DNA from: Flavobacteriales bacterium
Lineage (GTDB): Bacteria > Bacteroidota > Bacteroidia > Flavobacteriales_D > Sanyastnellaceae
Direction: 5' to 3'
Assembly (NCBI GenBank): GCA_947442505.1
Contig: CANEVR010000006.1
Location: forward strand, 1 to 64,000
Length of the DNA: 64,000 bases
This document shows positions 28,904-38,170 of this stretch, in pieces. How positions within the stretch are numbered: the stretch's first letter is position 1; every line of letters begins with the position of its first letter. The notes under the pieces are model-generated. The model saw nothing but the letters and a program-made list of their open reading frames with translations, ran no database searches and was not told the DNA's origin. A program made the translations under genes and the position numbers.

Positions 28904-31324
28904 ATGGAAAAATTTAGCCCTGAGCAAACCAAGAAATACAATAAGCGCCTCATTTGGATTGGAGCCAGTCCTGTACTGCTGGTTCTTCTCATCCTGCTCG
29001 TCACCCTGCTGAGCGGTCTTCCCAACGTAGAAACCTTAGCCAATCCCAAGGTCAGCTTGGCTTCCTCCATTTATTCTGCTGATGGAAAAATGATTGGATC
29101 CTATTTCAAGGAAAACCGCGCTGACGTGAAGTTCAATGAAATACCGAAACATGTTGTGGATGCCCTAGTGGCAACGGAAGATGAAAGATTCTACCAGCAC
29201 AGCGGCGTAGATTACTTGGGATTATTCAGAGCCATGTTCAGCTTGGGACAAGATGGCGGAGGTTCCACCATCACGCAACAATTGGCCAAACAACAGTTCA
29301 CCAAGAATTTCGAAAAAGTGGGCAAAGTAAAACGCGCCTGGCAAAAAATCCGTGAATGGATTATCGCCTGTAAGCTCGAACGCCTTTACACCAAAGAAGA
29401 AATCATTACCCTTTACTTGAACCAATATGATTTCTTAAACCAAGCTGTGGGTATCAAATCAGCAGCCCTGGTGTATTTTAATACAACGCCTGATAAACTA
29501 ACAGTGGAACAAGGAGCCATGCTTATCGGTATGCTTAAAAACTCTTCTCTGTTCAATCCTGTAAAACGAGAAGAAAAAGTGACCAAACGCCGGGAAGTGG
29601 TTTTAAAACAGATGGTAAAAAACAAATACCTTACGGATCAGCAATATGACAGCTTGCGTGTTTTACCACTGGGATTGGATTTTCAAAAAATCAGCCATAC
29701 GGAAGGAATGGCTCCTTATTTCAGAGAGGTTTTACGATTAAAAATTCAGGAGATTTTTGACGAAAAAGATGCGGATGGAAATTTAAAATATGTCAAAGCG
29801 GATGGTACTCCCTATAATATTTACAAGGACGGACTAAAAATCTACACCACACTGGATGCCAAGATGCAAGAATACGGTGAATGGGCTGTAGAAGAGCATT
29901 TGAGCACAGAGTTACAAAAAGCATTTACCCAAGATTTAAAATCGAGAAGAAAAGAAAACTATCCTTTCTACAATGGTATTGCGGAGAGTGATCGCAAGAA
30001 TATTATGGATCAAGCTTACAAACAAAGTGAGCGCTATAAATTCTTGGCAGGCCACATGTGCCCAGAATGCAAAAGACCCAAGAGCTATATTGTAAATGAA
30101 GGCAAAGAGTACATATGCGATGCAGAAGCTGGAGGATGCGGTGAGCATTGGGCATCGCACGATGAAGCGGAGATTCAAAAAATCTTCCAAACCAAAACCA
30201 AAATGAAGGTTTATACCCATAAAGGACCCAAGGATACGCTGATGAGTCCGATGGATAGCATTTTATACCACAAGACAGTACTTCACGCCAGCCTCATGTC
30301 CATGGATCCAAAAACTGGGCATATCAAAGCCTGGGTTGGTGGCATAGATTACAACTATTTTAAGTACGACAATGTGTATCAATCACGTCGTCAAGTGGGA
30401 TCAACATTTAAGCCCATCGTTTACGCCACAGCGCTGCGCATGGGTAAAAAACCGTGTGACCCCATCGTCGTAGCATCGCCTTGTTTTAATTTACCTACCG
30501 GTGAACGCTGGTGTCCTCGCGGTGGCAGTGCAGGGCGCTATGTGATGAACAAAGCATTGGCCGCCTCCGTCAACACCGTAGCAGCGCAATTGATCAGTGA
30601 TTACGGCGTAGATGCCGTTGTTGCCTTGGCGCGTAACCTAGGAATCAAAAGTGACATTCCACGCACCTACTCCATTGCATTAGGCGTTGCGCAGCTCTCT
30701 TTGTATGAAATGGTAGGAGCCAACTCGGCCATGGTCAATCACGGCATGTACATTGAACCAACCTATTTACTCCGCATTGAAGACCGCAATGGCAACATGA
30801 TTTACGAGGCCGATCCGCAAATCAGCCAAGCACTTGATCCGAGCGTTTCCTATGCGCTAGTAGATATGATGAAAGGCGTTTGTAACTTTGGAACAGCTGC
30901 TCGAATCAGAAGTGGCAGACCATATGGAAATCTGCGCTATCCACTAGCAGGAAAAACCGGCACAACCCAAAGCAATACAGACGGTTGGTTCATCGGGATG
31001 ACCCCCGACTTGGTTACTGGTGTTTGGGTGGGTGCGCAAGATCCCACAATTCGATTCAGCAGCACCAACCTCGGCCAGGGAGCCAATACAGGTCTTCCCA
31101 TCTTTGGCTACTTCATGAACAAAGTTTACGCTGATCCCAATATCAAAATCTCCAAAGGTGACTTCCCAAGACCTGATAATTACGATACTTTGCGATTTGA
31201 TTGTAATGTGCATGAACCGGACGCTATTTTTGCAGAGGATGTATTCTCCGATGATGGCGATGAAGATTTGTACAACAATGGAGAGTTGTTTATGGGCGGA
31301 GAAGATTCAATACTAAAAAAATAA
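28904..31324 (+). CDS. Bifunctional penicillin-binding protein 1A (transglycosylase/transpeptidase)
   Basis: A class A PBP of 806 residues that polymerises and cross-links peptidoglycan. After a short cytoplasmic tail comes one membrane anchor (~17-40). The GT51 domain has ATEDERFYQHSGVD (catalytic Glu ~92) and GGGSTITQQLAKQ. The transpeptidase domain has the SxxK serine in VGSTFKPI (Ser ~500), SVN in AASVNTVAAQ and KTGTT near residue 685. An oddity is a four-cysteine insert between the two domains (Cys386, 389, 405, 412; CxxC-x15-C-x6-C) that looks like a zinc knuckle. The scoA start follows 2 bases after the stop. Confidence 0.94.
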   Translation: MEKFSPEQTKKYNKRLIWIGASPVLLVLLILLVTLLSGLPNVETLANPKVSLASSIYSADGKMIGSYFKENRADVKFNEIPKHVVDALVATEDERFYQHSGVDYLGLFRAMFSLGQDGGGSTITQQLAKQQFTKNFEKVGKVKRAWQKIREWIIACKLERLYTKEEIITLYLNQYDFLNQAVGIKSAALVYFNTTPDKLTVEQGAMLIGMLKNSSLFNPVKREEKVTKRREVVLKQMVKNKYLTDQQYDSLRVLPLGLDFQKISHTEGMAPYFREVLRLKIQEIFDEKDADGNLKYVKADGTPYNIYKDGLKIYTTLDAKMQEYGEWAVEEHLSTELQKAFTQDLKSRRKENYPFYNGIAESDRKNIMDQAYKQSERYKFLAGHMCPECKRPKSYIVNEGKEYICDAEAGGCGEHWASHDEAEIQKIFQTKTKMKVYTHKGPKDTLMSPMDSILYHKTVLHASLMSMDPKTGHIKAWVGGIDYNYFKYDNVYQSRRQVGSTFKPIVYATALRMGKKPCDPIVVASPCFNLPTGERWCPRGGSAGRYVMNKALAASVNTVAAQLISDYGVDAVVALARNLGIKSDIPRTYSIALGVAQLSLYEMVGANSAMVNHGMYIEPTYLLRIEDRNGNMIYEADPQISQALDPSVSYALVDMMKGVCNFGTAARIRSGRPYGNLRYPLAGKTGTTQSNTDGWFIGMTPDLVTGVWVGAQDPTIRFSSTNLGQGANTGLPIFGYFMNKVYADPNIKISKGDFPRPDNYDTLRFDCNVHEPDAIFAEDVFSDDGDEDLYNNGELFMGGEDSILKK

Positions 31325-31326
31325 AA

Positions 31327-32031
31327 ATGGGTTTTAATAAAGTTGTAAAAGATGCCAATGAAGCCTGCCAAGGGATTCAAAGCGGAATGACGCTGATGCT
31401 CGGAGGTTTTGGCCTCTGTGGTATTCCCGAAAACTGCATCACTGAATTGGTGAATATGCAAGTAAATAATCTTACGTGTATCTCCAACAATGCAGGAGTC
31501 GACGATTTTGGACTTGGTCTTTTATTACAAGGAAAGCAAGTCAAAAAAATGATCAGCTCTTACGTTGGTGAAAACGAAGAATTTGAAAGGCAAATGCTCA
31601 GTGGAGAATTAGACGTAGAGCTGATTCCCCAAGGCACATTGGCCCAGCGATGCATGGCAGCAGGCTATGGAATGCCCGTCATCTATACCCCCGCTGGCGT
31701 AGGGACGGAAGTAGCCGAAGGAAAAGAAATGCGCGTTTTCAATGGAAAAAAATACCTCATGGAATATGCCTTTGATGCAGACTTTGCCATTGTCAAAGCT
31801 TGGAAAGGAGACACCATGGGCAATTTGATATTCAGAAGTACCGCAAGGAATTTTAATCCCATGATGGCCATGGCGGGAAAAATCACCATTGCTGAAGTAG
31901 AGGAATTGGTTCCTGCTGGCGAATTGGACCCTGACCACATACATACCCCAGGCATCTATGTGCATCGTATCTTCCAAGGAAAGCGATACGAAAAGAGAAT
32001 TGAACAAAGAACCACCCAAAAACGCGCGTAA
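31327..32031 (+). CDS. scoA: 3-oxoacid CoA-transferase subunit A
   Basis: With subunit B it moves CoA from succinyl-CoA to acetoacetate or another 3-oxoacid. The 234 residues match the alpha subunit of the SCOT/AtoDA class, with the signature LMLGGFGLCGIPENCI near the N-terminus, GLLLQGKQVKKMISSYVGEN, and TPAGVGTEVAEGKE. It begins 2 bases after PBP1A and ends 2 bases before scoB, so the pair is clearly coupled. Being transcribed with a cell-wall synthase is probably a matter of neighbourhood rather than function. Substrate preference cannot be read from the sequence. Confidence 0.93.
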   Translation: MGFNKVVKDANEACQGIQSGMTLMLGGFGLCGIPENCITELVNMQVNNLTCISNNAGVDDFGLGLLLQGKQVKKMISSYVGENEEFERQMLSGELDVELIPQGTLAQRCMAAGYGMPVIYTPAGVGTEVAEGKEMRVFNGKKYLMEYAFDADFAIVKAWKGDTMGNLIFRSTARNFNPMMAMAGKITIAEVEELVPAGELDPDHIHTPGIYVHRIFQGKRYEKRIEQRTTQKRA

Positions 32032-32033
32032 TC

Positions 32034-32684
32034 ATGTTGGATAAAAATGGAATTGCAAAAAGAATTGCATTAGAAGTCAAAGACGGCATGTACGTCAACT
32101 TGGGCATTGGAATCCCAACATTGGTGGCCAATTATGTCCCCAGTAACATTGAGGTAGTTCTGCAATCTGAAAATGGGCTACTCGGAACTGGACCATTTCC
32201 CTTTGAAGGAGAAGAAGATGCCGATCTTATCAATGCTGGAAAACAAACAGTAACGACATTGCCAGGATCATCCTTCTTTGACAGTGCCATGAGCTTTGGA
32301 ATGATTCGCGCGCAAAAAGTGGATTTGACCATTTTAGGGGCCATGGAAGTCAGTGAATGGGGAGACATTGCCAATTGGAAAGTGCCAGGGAAAATGGTCA
32401 AAGGAATGGGCGGCGCCATGGATTTGGTGGCCTCTGCCAAGCATATTATAGTAGCCATGCAACACTGCGACAAAGCCGGTCACTCCAAACTTTTGCCGCA
32501 ATGCACTCTTCCCCTCACAGGCATTCATTGCATCCAAAAGGTGGTGACAGATTTGGGCGTATTCGACATCAGAGACGGCGCCTTTCATTTGATTGAAAGA
32601 GCACATGATGTCAGCGTTGAAGAAATCCAAGCCAAAACTGCTGGCAAGCTGGTGATACCCGAAGTTGTTGGTGTGATACATTAA
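32034..32684 (+). CDS. scoB: 3-oxoacid CoA-transferase subunit B
   Basis: The catalytic beta subunit, 216 residues. The catalytic glutamate that forms the CoA thioester lies in LQSENGLLGTGPFP (Glu46). Other family motifs are VNLGIGIPTLVANY, SFFDSAMSFGMIR and the TLPLTG near the C-terminus. It directly follows scoA. Together they allow ketone-body or acetoacetate use, or branched-chain catabolism. Confidence 0.94.
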   Translation: MLDKNGIAKRIALEVKDGMYVNLGIGIPTLVANYVPSNIEVVLQSENGLLGTGPFPFEGEEDADLINAGKQTVTTLPGSSFFDSAMSFGMIRAQKVDLTILGAMEVSEWGDIANWKVPGKMVKGMGGAMDLVASAKHIIVAMQHCDKAGHSKLLPQCTLPLTGIHCIQKVVTDLGVFDIRDGAFHLIERAHDVSVEEIQAKTAGKLVIPEVVGVIH

Positions 32685-32731
32685 GTCTTTCAGGCCTTTC
32701 GTTTCAACTGCTTTTTGCTTATCATTGCAGT

Positions 32732-35700
32732 ATGCGAAAAATGATCTTGTTTGCTGCATTGGTCCAATCTGTTTGGGCTTATGCACAACCCACTTTCCCT
32801 GTCAATGGCGCAAGAGAAAAAGAGGTGGTTCATACCGCCATTACCCATGCCATTCTCCACGTCAATGACATTGAAGTACTCAACGATGCTACCCTATTGT
32901 TTTACAAAGGTCGAATTGTCAATGTTGGTAGCAACATTGCATTGCCTTCTGGCACTGTGATTTTAGATTACAAAAACAAGCACATCTACCCTTCTTTTGT
33001 TGACTTGTATAGCAACTATGGTCAACCTGCAGTGGAGCAAGCGCAATGGTCTCCCTTTCCCAATCCCGATCGCAATAGAAAAGGCGCATATGGTTGGAAT
33101 GATGCCATTCACGCCGATTATGCAGCTAGCTACCATTTCAACTACGATGAAGCCGCCGCCAATGATTTGATCAAAGCAGGCGTTGGTGCTGTCGTCACGC
33201 ATCGCAAAGATGGGATTGTGAGAGGAAGCGGAGCATTGGTTGCACTAGATGACAACGAGAATATGGCCCTACTCCAATCCAATGTTGCCGGTCATTACTC
33301 TTTTGAAAAAGGAAGCAGCAAGCAAGAGTATCCATCCAGTTTAATGGGTTCCATTGCACTTTTGCGCCAAACCTACTTTGATGCAGAGTGGTACAAAAAT
33401 CAGGGCATTCAACAAGAACGAAATCTTAGCTTAGAGTCATTTTTACAATTACAGCAATTCCCCTCTTTTTTTGAAACCGATGACAAATGGAACGTCATGC
33501 GTGCCGACAACATTGGCGATGAGATGAAGGTGCAATACATCTTCAAGGGTTCTGGAAATGAATACCAAAGAATCCAAGAAATTTCCGCAACCAAAGGATC
33601 GTTTATTCTTCCTGTAAATTTTCCGGGACCTTATGATTTGATCGATCCTCTTCTAGCCAGACAAATACCCCTTGAAGAATTGAAACATTGGGACTGGGCT
33701 CCCGCCAACGCTTCATCGCTCAAGCAGGCTGCTGTTCCTTTTGCGTTTACCACTGATGGACTGGAAGACAAGGCTTCTTTCTTATCCAACATTAGAAAGG
33801 CAGCCAGATATGGCCTTGACGAATCCGATGTGATTCGCGCTTTGTGCAAAAATCCTGCGCAATGGATTAACGCCTATGACCAATTGGGTAGCCTTGAAAA
33901 AGGCAAATGGGCCAATTTCATCATCACCAGTGAACCCCTACTTTCTAAAAAATGTAAGATTGAAGAAAACTGGGTAATGGGAAAAAAACATGAGGTCAAC
34001 GTTACCCATGAAAATCCTTGGCTGGGAACATACGCGCTACAGACCGATAAAAATCAGGATTTAAAAATTGTTGTAGAAGACAAACCTCAAGGCGTTCTAG
34101 CCATGTGGATTCAAGGCCAAGATACATTGTCTCTAAATAGCACTGTTAAAACAGATGACTCCCGCATCACCATTTCATTAACTCCTAAAAATGACAGTTC
34201 TAACGTTTCACAACAATACCTCAGTTTGCAAAAACTCAACAACAGTGTAACGGGTTGGTTGTTGATTGCTCAAAATGGCGACAGCAAGAACATAACAGTA
34301 AACGGAAAATTTGAGCCAAAAATCATTGAAACCGATACCACCACCGAAGTCATTGAAGAGTGGATCAACCCCATTACGGAAATGACATACCCTTTCGGAG
34401 CATACGGTAGAACTGAATTGCCGAAGCAAGAAACGGTATGGATTAAAAATGGAACCTTGTGGACCAATGAAAAAGAAGGAATTGTTCAAGGTGATCTTTT
34501 AATTCAAAATGGCAAAATTCTTCAGATTGGAAAAGTAACCCCACCCTCCGGGATAAAATTCACCACCATTGACGCTACTGGAAAACACATTACCTGCGGT
34601 ATCATAGATGAACATAGCCACATTGCATTGATGTCCGTGAATGAGCACGCCCAAACGTCCAGCGCAGAAGTTGAAGAGTCCCGTGTGGTTTGGCCGGAAG
34701 ACATTGACATTTATCGACAATTGGCTGGTGGTGTAACTGCCTCACAACTGCTCCATGGTAGTGCCAACGCCATCGGCGGACAAAGCGCATTGATTAAGAC
34801 CAGATGGGGTGTCAATCACGAACAAATGCTCATCGAAAACGCTCCAGGTTTTATCAAGTTTGCACTTGGAGAAAACGTCAAGCACAGCAACGCTGGAGAC
34901 TTTAACAGCATTCGTTTTCCTCAAACCAGAATGGGCGTGGAACAGGTGTACTATGATCATTTCCACCAAGCCCGTGAATATGGCAACGAATGGAAAAATT
35001 ACAACTTGTCTTTAAAGTCAAAAACAAAATTACCCAAGCCAAGGGTTGACTTGGAGAAGCAAGCTTTGTTAGAAATATTAGAAGGAAAGCGATTCATCAC
35101 TTGTCACAGTTACGTTCAAAGTGAAATCAACATGCTGATGCACATGGCGGACAGCATGGGCATCAAGATAAACACCTTCACCCATATTTTAGAGGGATAT
35201 AAAGTAGCAGACAAAATGAAAGCCCATGGTGCTGCAGCTTCGTCCTTCAGCGATTGGTGGGCATATAAAATGGAGGTGCGCGATGCCATCCCATACAATG
35301 GAGCGCTAATGCACCGTGAAGGAATTGTTGTTGCCTTCAATTCAGATGATGCTGAAATGGCCAGAAGATTAAACCAGGAAGCTGCTAAAGCGGTCAAATA
35401 TGGAAATATCTCTGAAGAAGAAGCGTGGAAATTTGTGACCCTCAACCCTGCAAAAATGTTACATCTAGACAATAGAATGGGCTCATTGAAAGTTGGCAAA
35501 GATGCAGATGTTGTCATTTGGAACAACAGCCCATTGAGCGTTTATGCCATGGCTGAAAAAACATATGTGGATGGGCGCTGCTATTTTGATCGTGAAGAGG
35601 ATGGCTTCTTGCACCAAGAAGAGTGGAATGACCGCAAAGCCTTGATGGATGCCATGCAAAAAGCCATCATCAATGGAGAAACGCCACAAAAGCCAAAAGG

Positions 35701-35782
35701 AAGAAAACGCCGTCACTTCCATTGTGACAGCACCGGAAATTTGTATCACTTTGAAGAACACGACCATGAGAACCACCACTAA
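32732..35782 (+). CDS. Exported tandem amidohydrolase (imidazolonepropionase-like)
   Basis: A 1016-residue exported protein with a signal sequence (residues 1-19, ending AYAQ) and two amidohydrolase-like halves. The first half (~30-420) keeps the fold outline, for example HIYPSFVDLYSNYGQP and LGSLEKGKWANFIIT, but lacks the metal-binding HxH where it is expected. The second half (~570-990) keeps it in GIIDEHSHIALM, with FITCHSY, NTFTHILEG and FNSDDAEMARR as further ligand candidates. So only the second half is probably a working metal hydrolase. The substrate may be a peptide or cyclic amide, which is unknown. The gene has a His-rich tail and overlaps the next gene by 17 bases. Confidence 0.85.
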   Translation: MRKMILFAALVQSVWAYAQPTFPVNGAREKEVVHTAITHAILHVNDIEVLNDATLLFYKGRIVNVGSNIALPSGTVILDYKNKHIYPSFVDLYSNYGQPAVEQAQWSPFPNPDRNRKGAYGWNDAIHADYAASYHFNYDEAAANDLIKAGVGAVVTHRKDGIVRGSGALVALDDNENMALLQSNVAGHYSFEKGSSKQEYPSSLMGSIALLRQTYFDAEWYKNQGIQQERNLSLESFLQLQQFPSFFETDDKWNVMRADNIGDEMKVQYIFKGSGNEYQRIQEISATKGSFILPVNFPGPYDLIDPLLARQIPLEELKHWDWAPANASSLKQAAVPFAFTTDGLEDKASFLSNIRKAARYGLDESDVIRALCKNPAQWINAYDQLGSLEKGKWANFIITSEPLLSKKCKIEENWVMGKKHEVNVTHENPWLGTYALQTDKNQDLKIVVEDKPQGVLAMWIQGQDTLSLNSTVKTDDSRITISLTPKNDSSNVSQQYLSLQKLNNSVTGWLLIAQNGDSKNITVNGKFEPKIIETDTTTEVIEEWINPITEMTYPFGAYGRTELPKQETVWIKNGTLWTNEKEGIVQGDLLIQNGKILQIGKVTPPSGIKFTTIDATGKHITCGIIDEHSHIALMSVNEHAQTSSAEVEESRVVWPEDIDIYRQLAGGVTASQLLHGSANAIGGQSALIKTRWGVNHEQMLIENAPGFIKFALGENVKHSNAGDFNSIRFPQTRMGVEQVYYDHFHQAREYGNEWKNYNLSLKSKTKLPKPRVDLEKQALLEILEGKRFITCHSYVQSEINMLMHMADSMGIKINTFTHILEGYKVADKMKAHGAAASSFSDWWAYKMEVRDAIPYNGALMHREGIVVAFNSDDAEMARRLNQEAAKAVKYGNISEEEAWKFVTLNPAKMLHLDNRMGSLKVGKDADVVIWNNSPLSVYAMAEKTYVDGRCYFDREEDGFLHQEEWNDRKALMDAMQKAIINGETPQKPKGRKRRHFHCDSTGNLYHFEEHDHENHH

Positions 35783-37064
35783 GATTTTAAGCATTTGCTT
35801 TGCACTGATAAGCTGCATCGCGCAAGCGCAATATTCTCCCGCACCTCAGCAATCCAAGTCTGTTCTCATCATGAATGTGGTGGCACACTTGGGCAATGGT
35901 CAAGTTTTGGAAAACGCTGCCATTGGATTTAAACAAGGAAAGATAGAATTGGTGGCGGATGCAAGAACCATTCGCTTGGCGCCCGATGCCTACGAGGAAA
36001 TCATCCAAGCCGACGGAAAACACTTGTATCCTGGTTTTATTGCACCAGCCATAAACCTTGGGTTAATCGAAATGGAGGCCGTTCGCGCTACCAGTGACTT
36101 CTATGAAGTAGGTGATTACAATCCCCACATTCGATCACTCATCGCCTTTAATACTGATTCAGAGATATTGCCTACCGTGCGGAGCAACGGTGTTTTGATT
36201 ACACAAGTAACACCAAAAGGAGGGACCATCTCAGGCACTTCGTCAGTGGTGCACCTCGATGCTTGGAATTGGGAAGATGCCGTCATTAGGGCCAACGATG
36301 GAATACACGTCCATTGGCCTTATCCCTACCAACGTTCCTCTGGTGGCCTGGAGAGCAATAAAAATTATTCGGATGAGGTGAGCCAATTGGGCCTGTTCTT
36401 TGAAGCTTCCAGAGCCTATTGCGGCATGCCCCAACACAATGAAGTGGATCCCAGAATGGAGGCCATGTGCCCGGTTATTGATGGAAATTCCACTTGGTAT
36501 GTCCATGCTGATGACGAGCGTCAAATCACTGAATCGGTGCGTTTCAAGCAAAACCACAAGATACCAGAAATGGTCATCGTTGGTGGATCTGATGCCGCGT
36601 GGGTGGCGCCATTGCTCAAAGAAAACAACATCCCTGTGATGATTCCCCGCGTTCACAGTTTGCCTCGCTTTTCAGGAGATGAAATTGACGCGCCATACAC
36701 TTTGGCTAAGCGACTGAATGAGGCAGGAGTTCTTTTCTGTTTCCAAAACGCCGGAGATATGGAGGCCATGAATTCGCGCAACCTACCCTTCTTGGCAGGA
36801 ACTGCAGTTGGATACGGTCTACCTTATGAAGCTGCTGTTAAAGCGTTAACATTGGATGCTGCCAAAATTCTTAAGATTGACGCCCAATATGGAAGCGTTG
36901 AGTTGGGAAAAAGTGCGACATTCTTTATTTCTGAAGGAGATGCATTGGACATGAAAACCAATAACATCGTGCGCGCATTCATTGATGGTCGAGATATCAC
37001 CATCCGCAACAAACAAGTGGACTTGTACGAGAAATACCAAAGGAAGTACGGTCAAATCAAATAA
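35766..37064 (+). CDS. Exported amidohydrolase-like protein, probably inactive
   Basis: About 432 residues from the ATG at 35766, chosen because it gives a signal sequence (ICFALISCIAQAQ); the in-frame start at 35649 lies well inside the upstream gene. It has the amidohydrolase outline: LVADARTIRLAP, HLYPGFIAPAINLG in place of the usual PGxIDxHxH, LTLDAAKILKIDAQYGSVELGKSATFFI at the C-terminus. The HxH metal ligands are absent, much as in the first half of the upstream protein. It may pair with that protein as a non-catalytic subunit. The overlap of 17 bases suggests translational coupling. Confidence 0.8.
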   Translation: MRTTTKILSICFALISCIAQAQYSPAPQQSKSVLIMNVVAHLGNGQVLENAAIGFKQGKIELVADARTIRLAPDAYEEIIQADGKHLYPGFIAPAINLGLIEMEAVRATSDFYEVGDYNPHIRSLIAFNTDSEILPTVRSNGVLITQVTPKGGTISGTSSVVHLDAWNWEDAVIRANDGIHVHWPYPYQRSSGGLESNKNYSDEVSQLGLFFEASRAYCGMPQHNEVDPRMEAMCPVIDGNSTWYVHADDERQITESVRFKQNHKIPEMVIVGGSDAAWVAPLLKENNIPVMIPRVHSLPRFSGDEIDAPYTLAKRLNEAGVLFCFQNAGDMEAMNSRNLPFLAGTAVGYGLPYEAAVKALTLDAAKILKIDAQYGSVELGKSATFFISEGDALDMKTNNIVRAFIDGRDITIRNKQVDLYEKYQRKYGQIK

Positions 37065-37093
37065 CTTCCATCACTTGCGTTAACGTTACAGTG

Positions 37094-37125
37094 TTGATTA
37101 TTCTCTCAAACGAGCAAATAATCAA
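37094..37125. repeat. Inverted repeat between amidohydrolase and nucleotidyltransferase genes
   Basis: TTGATTATT (37094-37102) pairs perfectly with AATAATCAA (37117-37125) around a 14-base loop that can form a further CTC/GAG stem. There is no T tract behind it, so it is a weak terminator candidate; it could equally be a regulatory or mRNA-stabilising hairpin. Confidence 0.45.
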
Positions 37126-37165
37126 GGGACTTGTGAATTTTCTTTGGTACTGCTAATCATTACGC

Positions 37166-38170
37166 ATGAATGTCATTGTACCCATGGCGGGCATGGGCAA
37201 GCGCCTTCGCCCGCATACTTTAACCACTCCCAAACCACTGATTCACGTGGCTGGCAAGCCCATTGTCCAACGATTGGTGGAGGAAATTTGCCAAGTAAGT
37301 GATCAAAAAGTGGAGCACATCGCCTTCGTCACCGGACGATTTGGTGAAGCTGCTGAGCAACACTTGCTTGAGGTAGCCAACACCTTGGGCGCCAAGGGAA
37401 GCATCCATTACCAAGACCAAGCTTTGGGAACAGCACACGCTGTTCTCTGCGCAGCAGAACACCTGGAAGGTCCTGTTACCGTTGCCTTTGCCGATACCCT
37501 GTTCAAAGCCAATTTCGAATTGGATCAAAATGCAGATGGTGTCTTGTGGGTTCAAAAAATTGACGATCCCAGACAGTTTGGTGTAGTTGTCACAGATGAC
37601 AACGGAAAAATTTTGGAGTTCGTAGAAAAACCACAACAATTTGTCAGTGACTTGGCCATGATTGGTATTTATTACTTCAAAGATGGTCAGTGGCTGAGAA
37701 GGGAATTGGAATATTTGGTGAACAATAACATCACCAATGGTGGCGAATATCAATTGCCTGATGCTTTGCGCAATATGATGAAACAAGGAGCCCTATTCAC
37801 ACCCGGTACGGTGAATGATTGGATGGACTGCGGCAACAAGTCTGCTGTGGTAGAAACCAATCAAAAAATATTGGGTTATGAACCTCAATATGCACAGGCA
37901 ATCACTCTGGGAGAAAACAGTCAGGTTATTCCACCATGCTTCATTGCGGATGATGTTGTCCTTAAAAATGCAGTAGTTGGTCCCTACGTATCACTAGAAA
38001 AAGGGGTTAAAATCATCAACTCAAAAATCGAAAATGCCATTGTCAATGCACAAACCGTCATTGCAGAATCCAATATAGAAAATGCCATGATTGGTTCACA
38101 TTGTCACATCAGGCATTATTCAGGCGATTTAAATTTGGGTGATTATTCCACCGTAGGCAGCATTGAATAA
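37166..38170 (+). CDS. Sugar-phosphate nucleotidyltransferase
   Basis: A 334-residue enzyme expected to make an NDP-sugar from NTP and a sugar-1-phosphate. The N-terminal nucleotidyltransferase domain has PMAGMGKRLRPHTLTTPKPL (GxGxRxxPxTxxxPK signature), ALGTAHAV and VAFADTLF. The C-terminal ~80 residues look like short left-handed beta-helix hexapeptide repeats (VVLKNAVVGPYVSLEKG). Substrate specificity is not clear; glucose-, mannose- or GlcNAc-1-phosphate enzymes share this layout. It overlaps the next gene and begins a run (nucleotidyltransferase, TPR lipoprotein, DUF4292, EnvC-like) that I recall as conserved in Bacteroidota. Confidence 0.87.
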   Translation: MNVIVPMAGMGKRLRPHTLTTPKPLIHVAGKPIVQRLVEEICQVSDQKVEHIAFVTGRFGEAAEQHLLEVANTLGAKGSIHYQDQALGTAHAVLCAAEHLEGPVTVAFADTLFKANFELDQNADGVLWVQKIDDPRQFGVVVTDDNGKILEFVEKPQQFVSDLAMIGIYYFKDGQWLRRELEYLVNNNITNGGEYQLPDALRNMMKQGALFTPGTVNDWMDCGNKSAVVETNQKILGYEPQYAQAITLGENSQVIPPCFIADDVVLKNAVVGPYVSLEKGVKIINSKIENAIVNAQTVIAESNIENAMIGSHCHIRHYSGDLNLGDYSTVGSIE

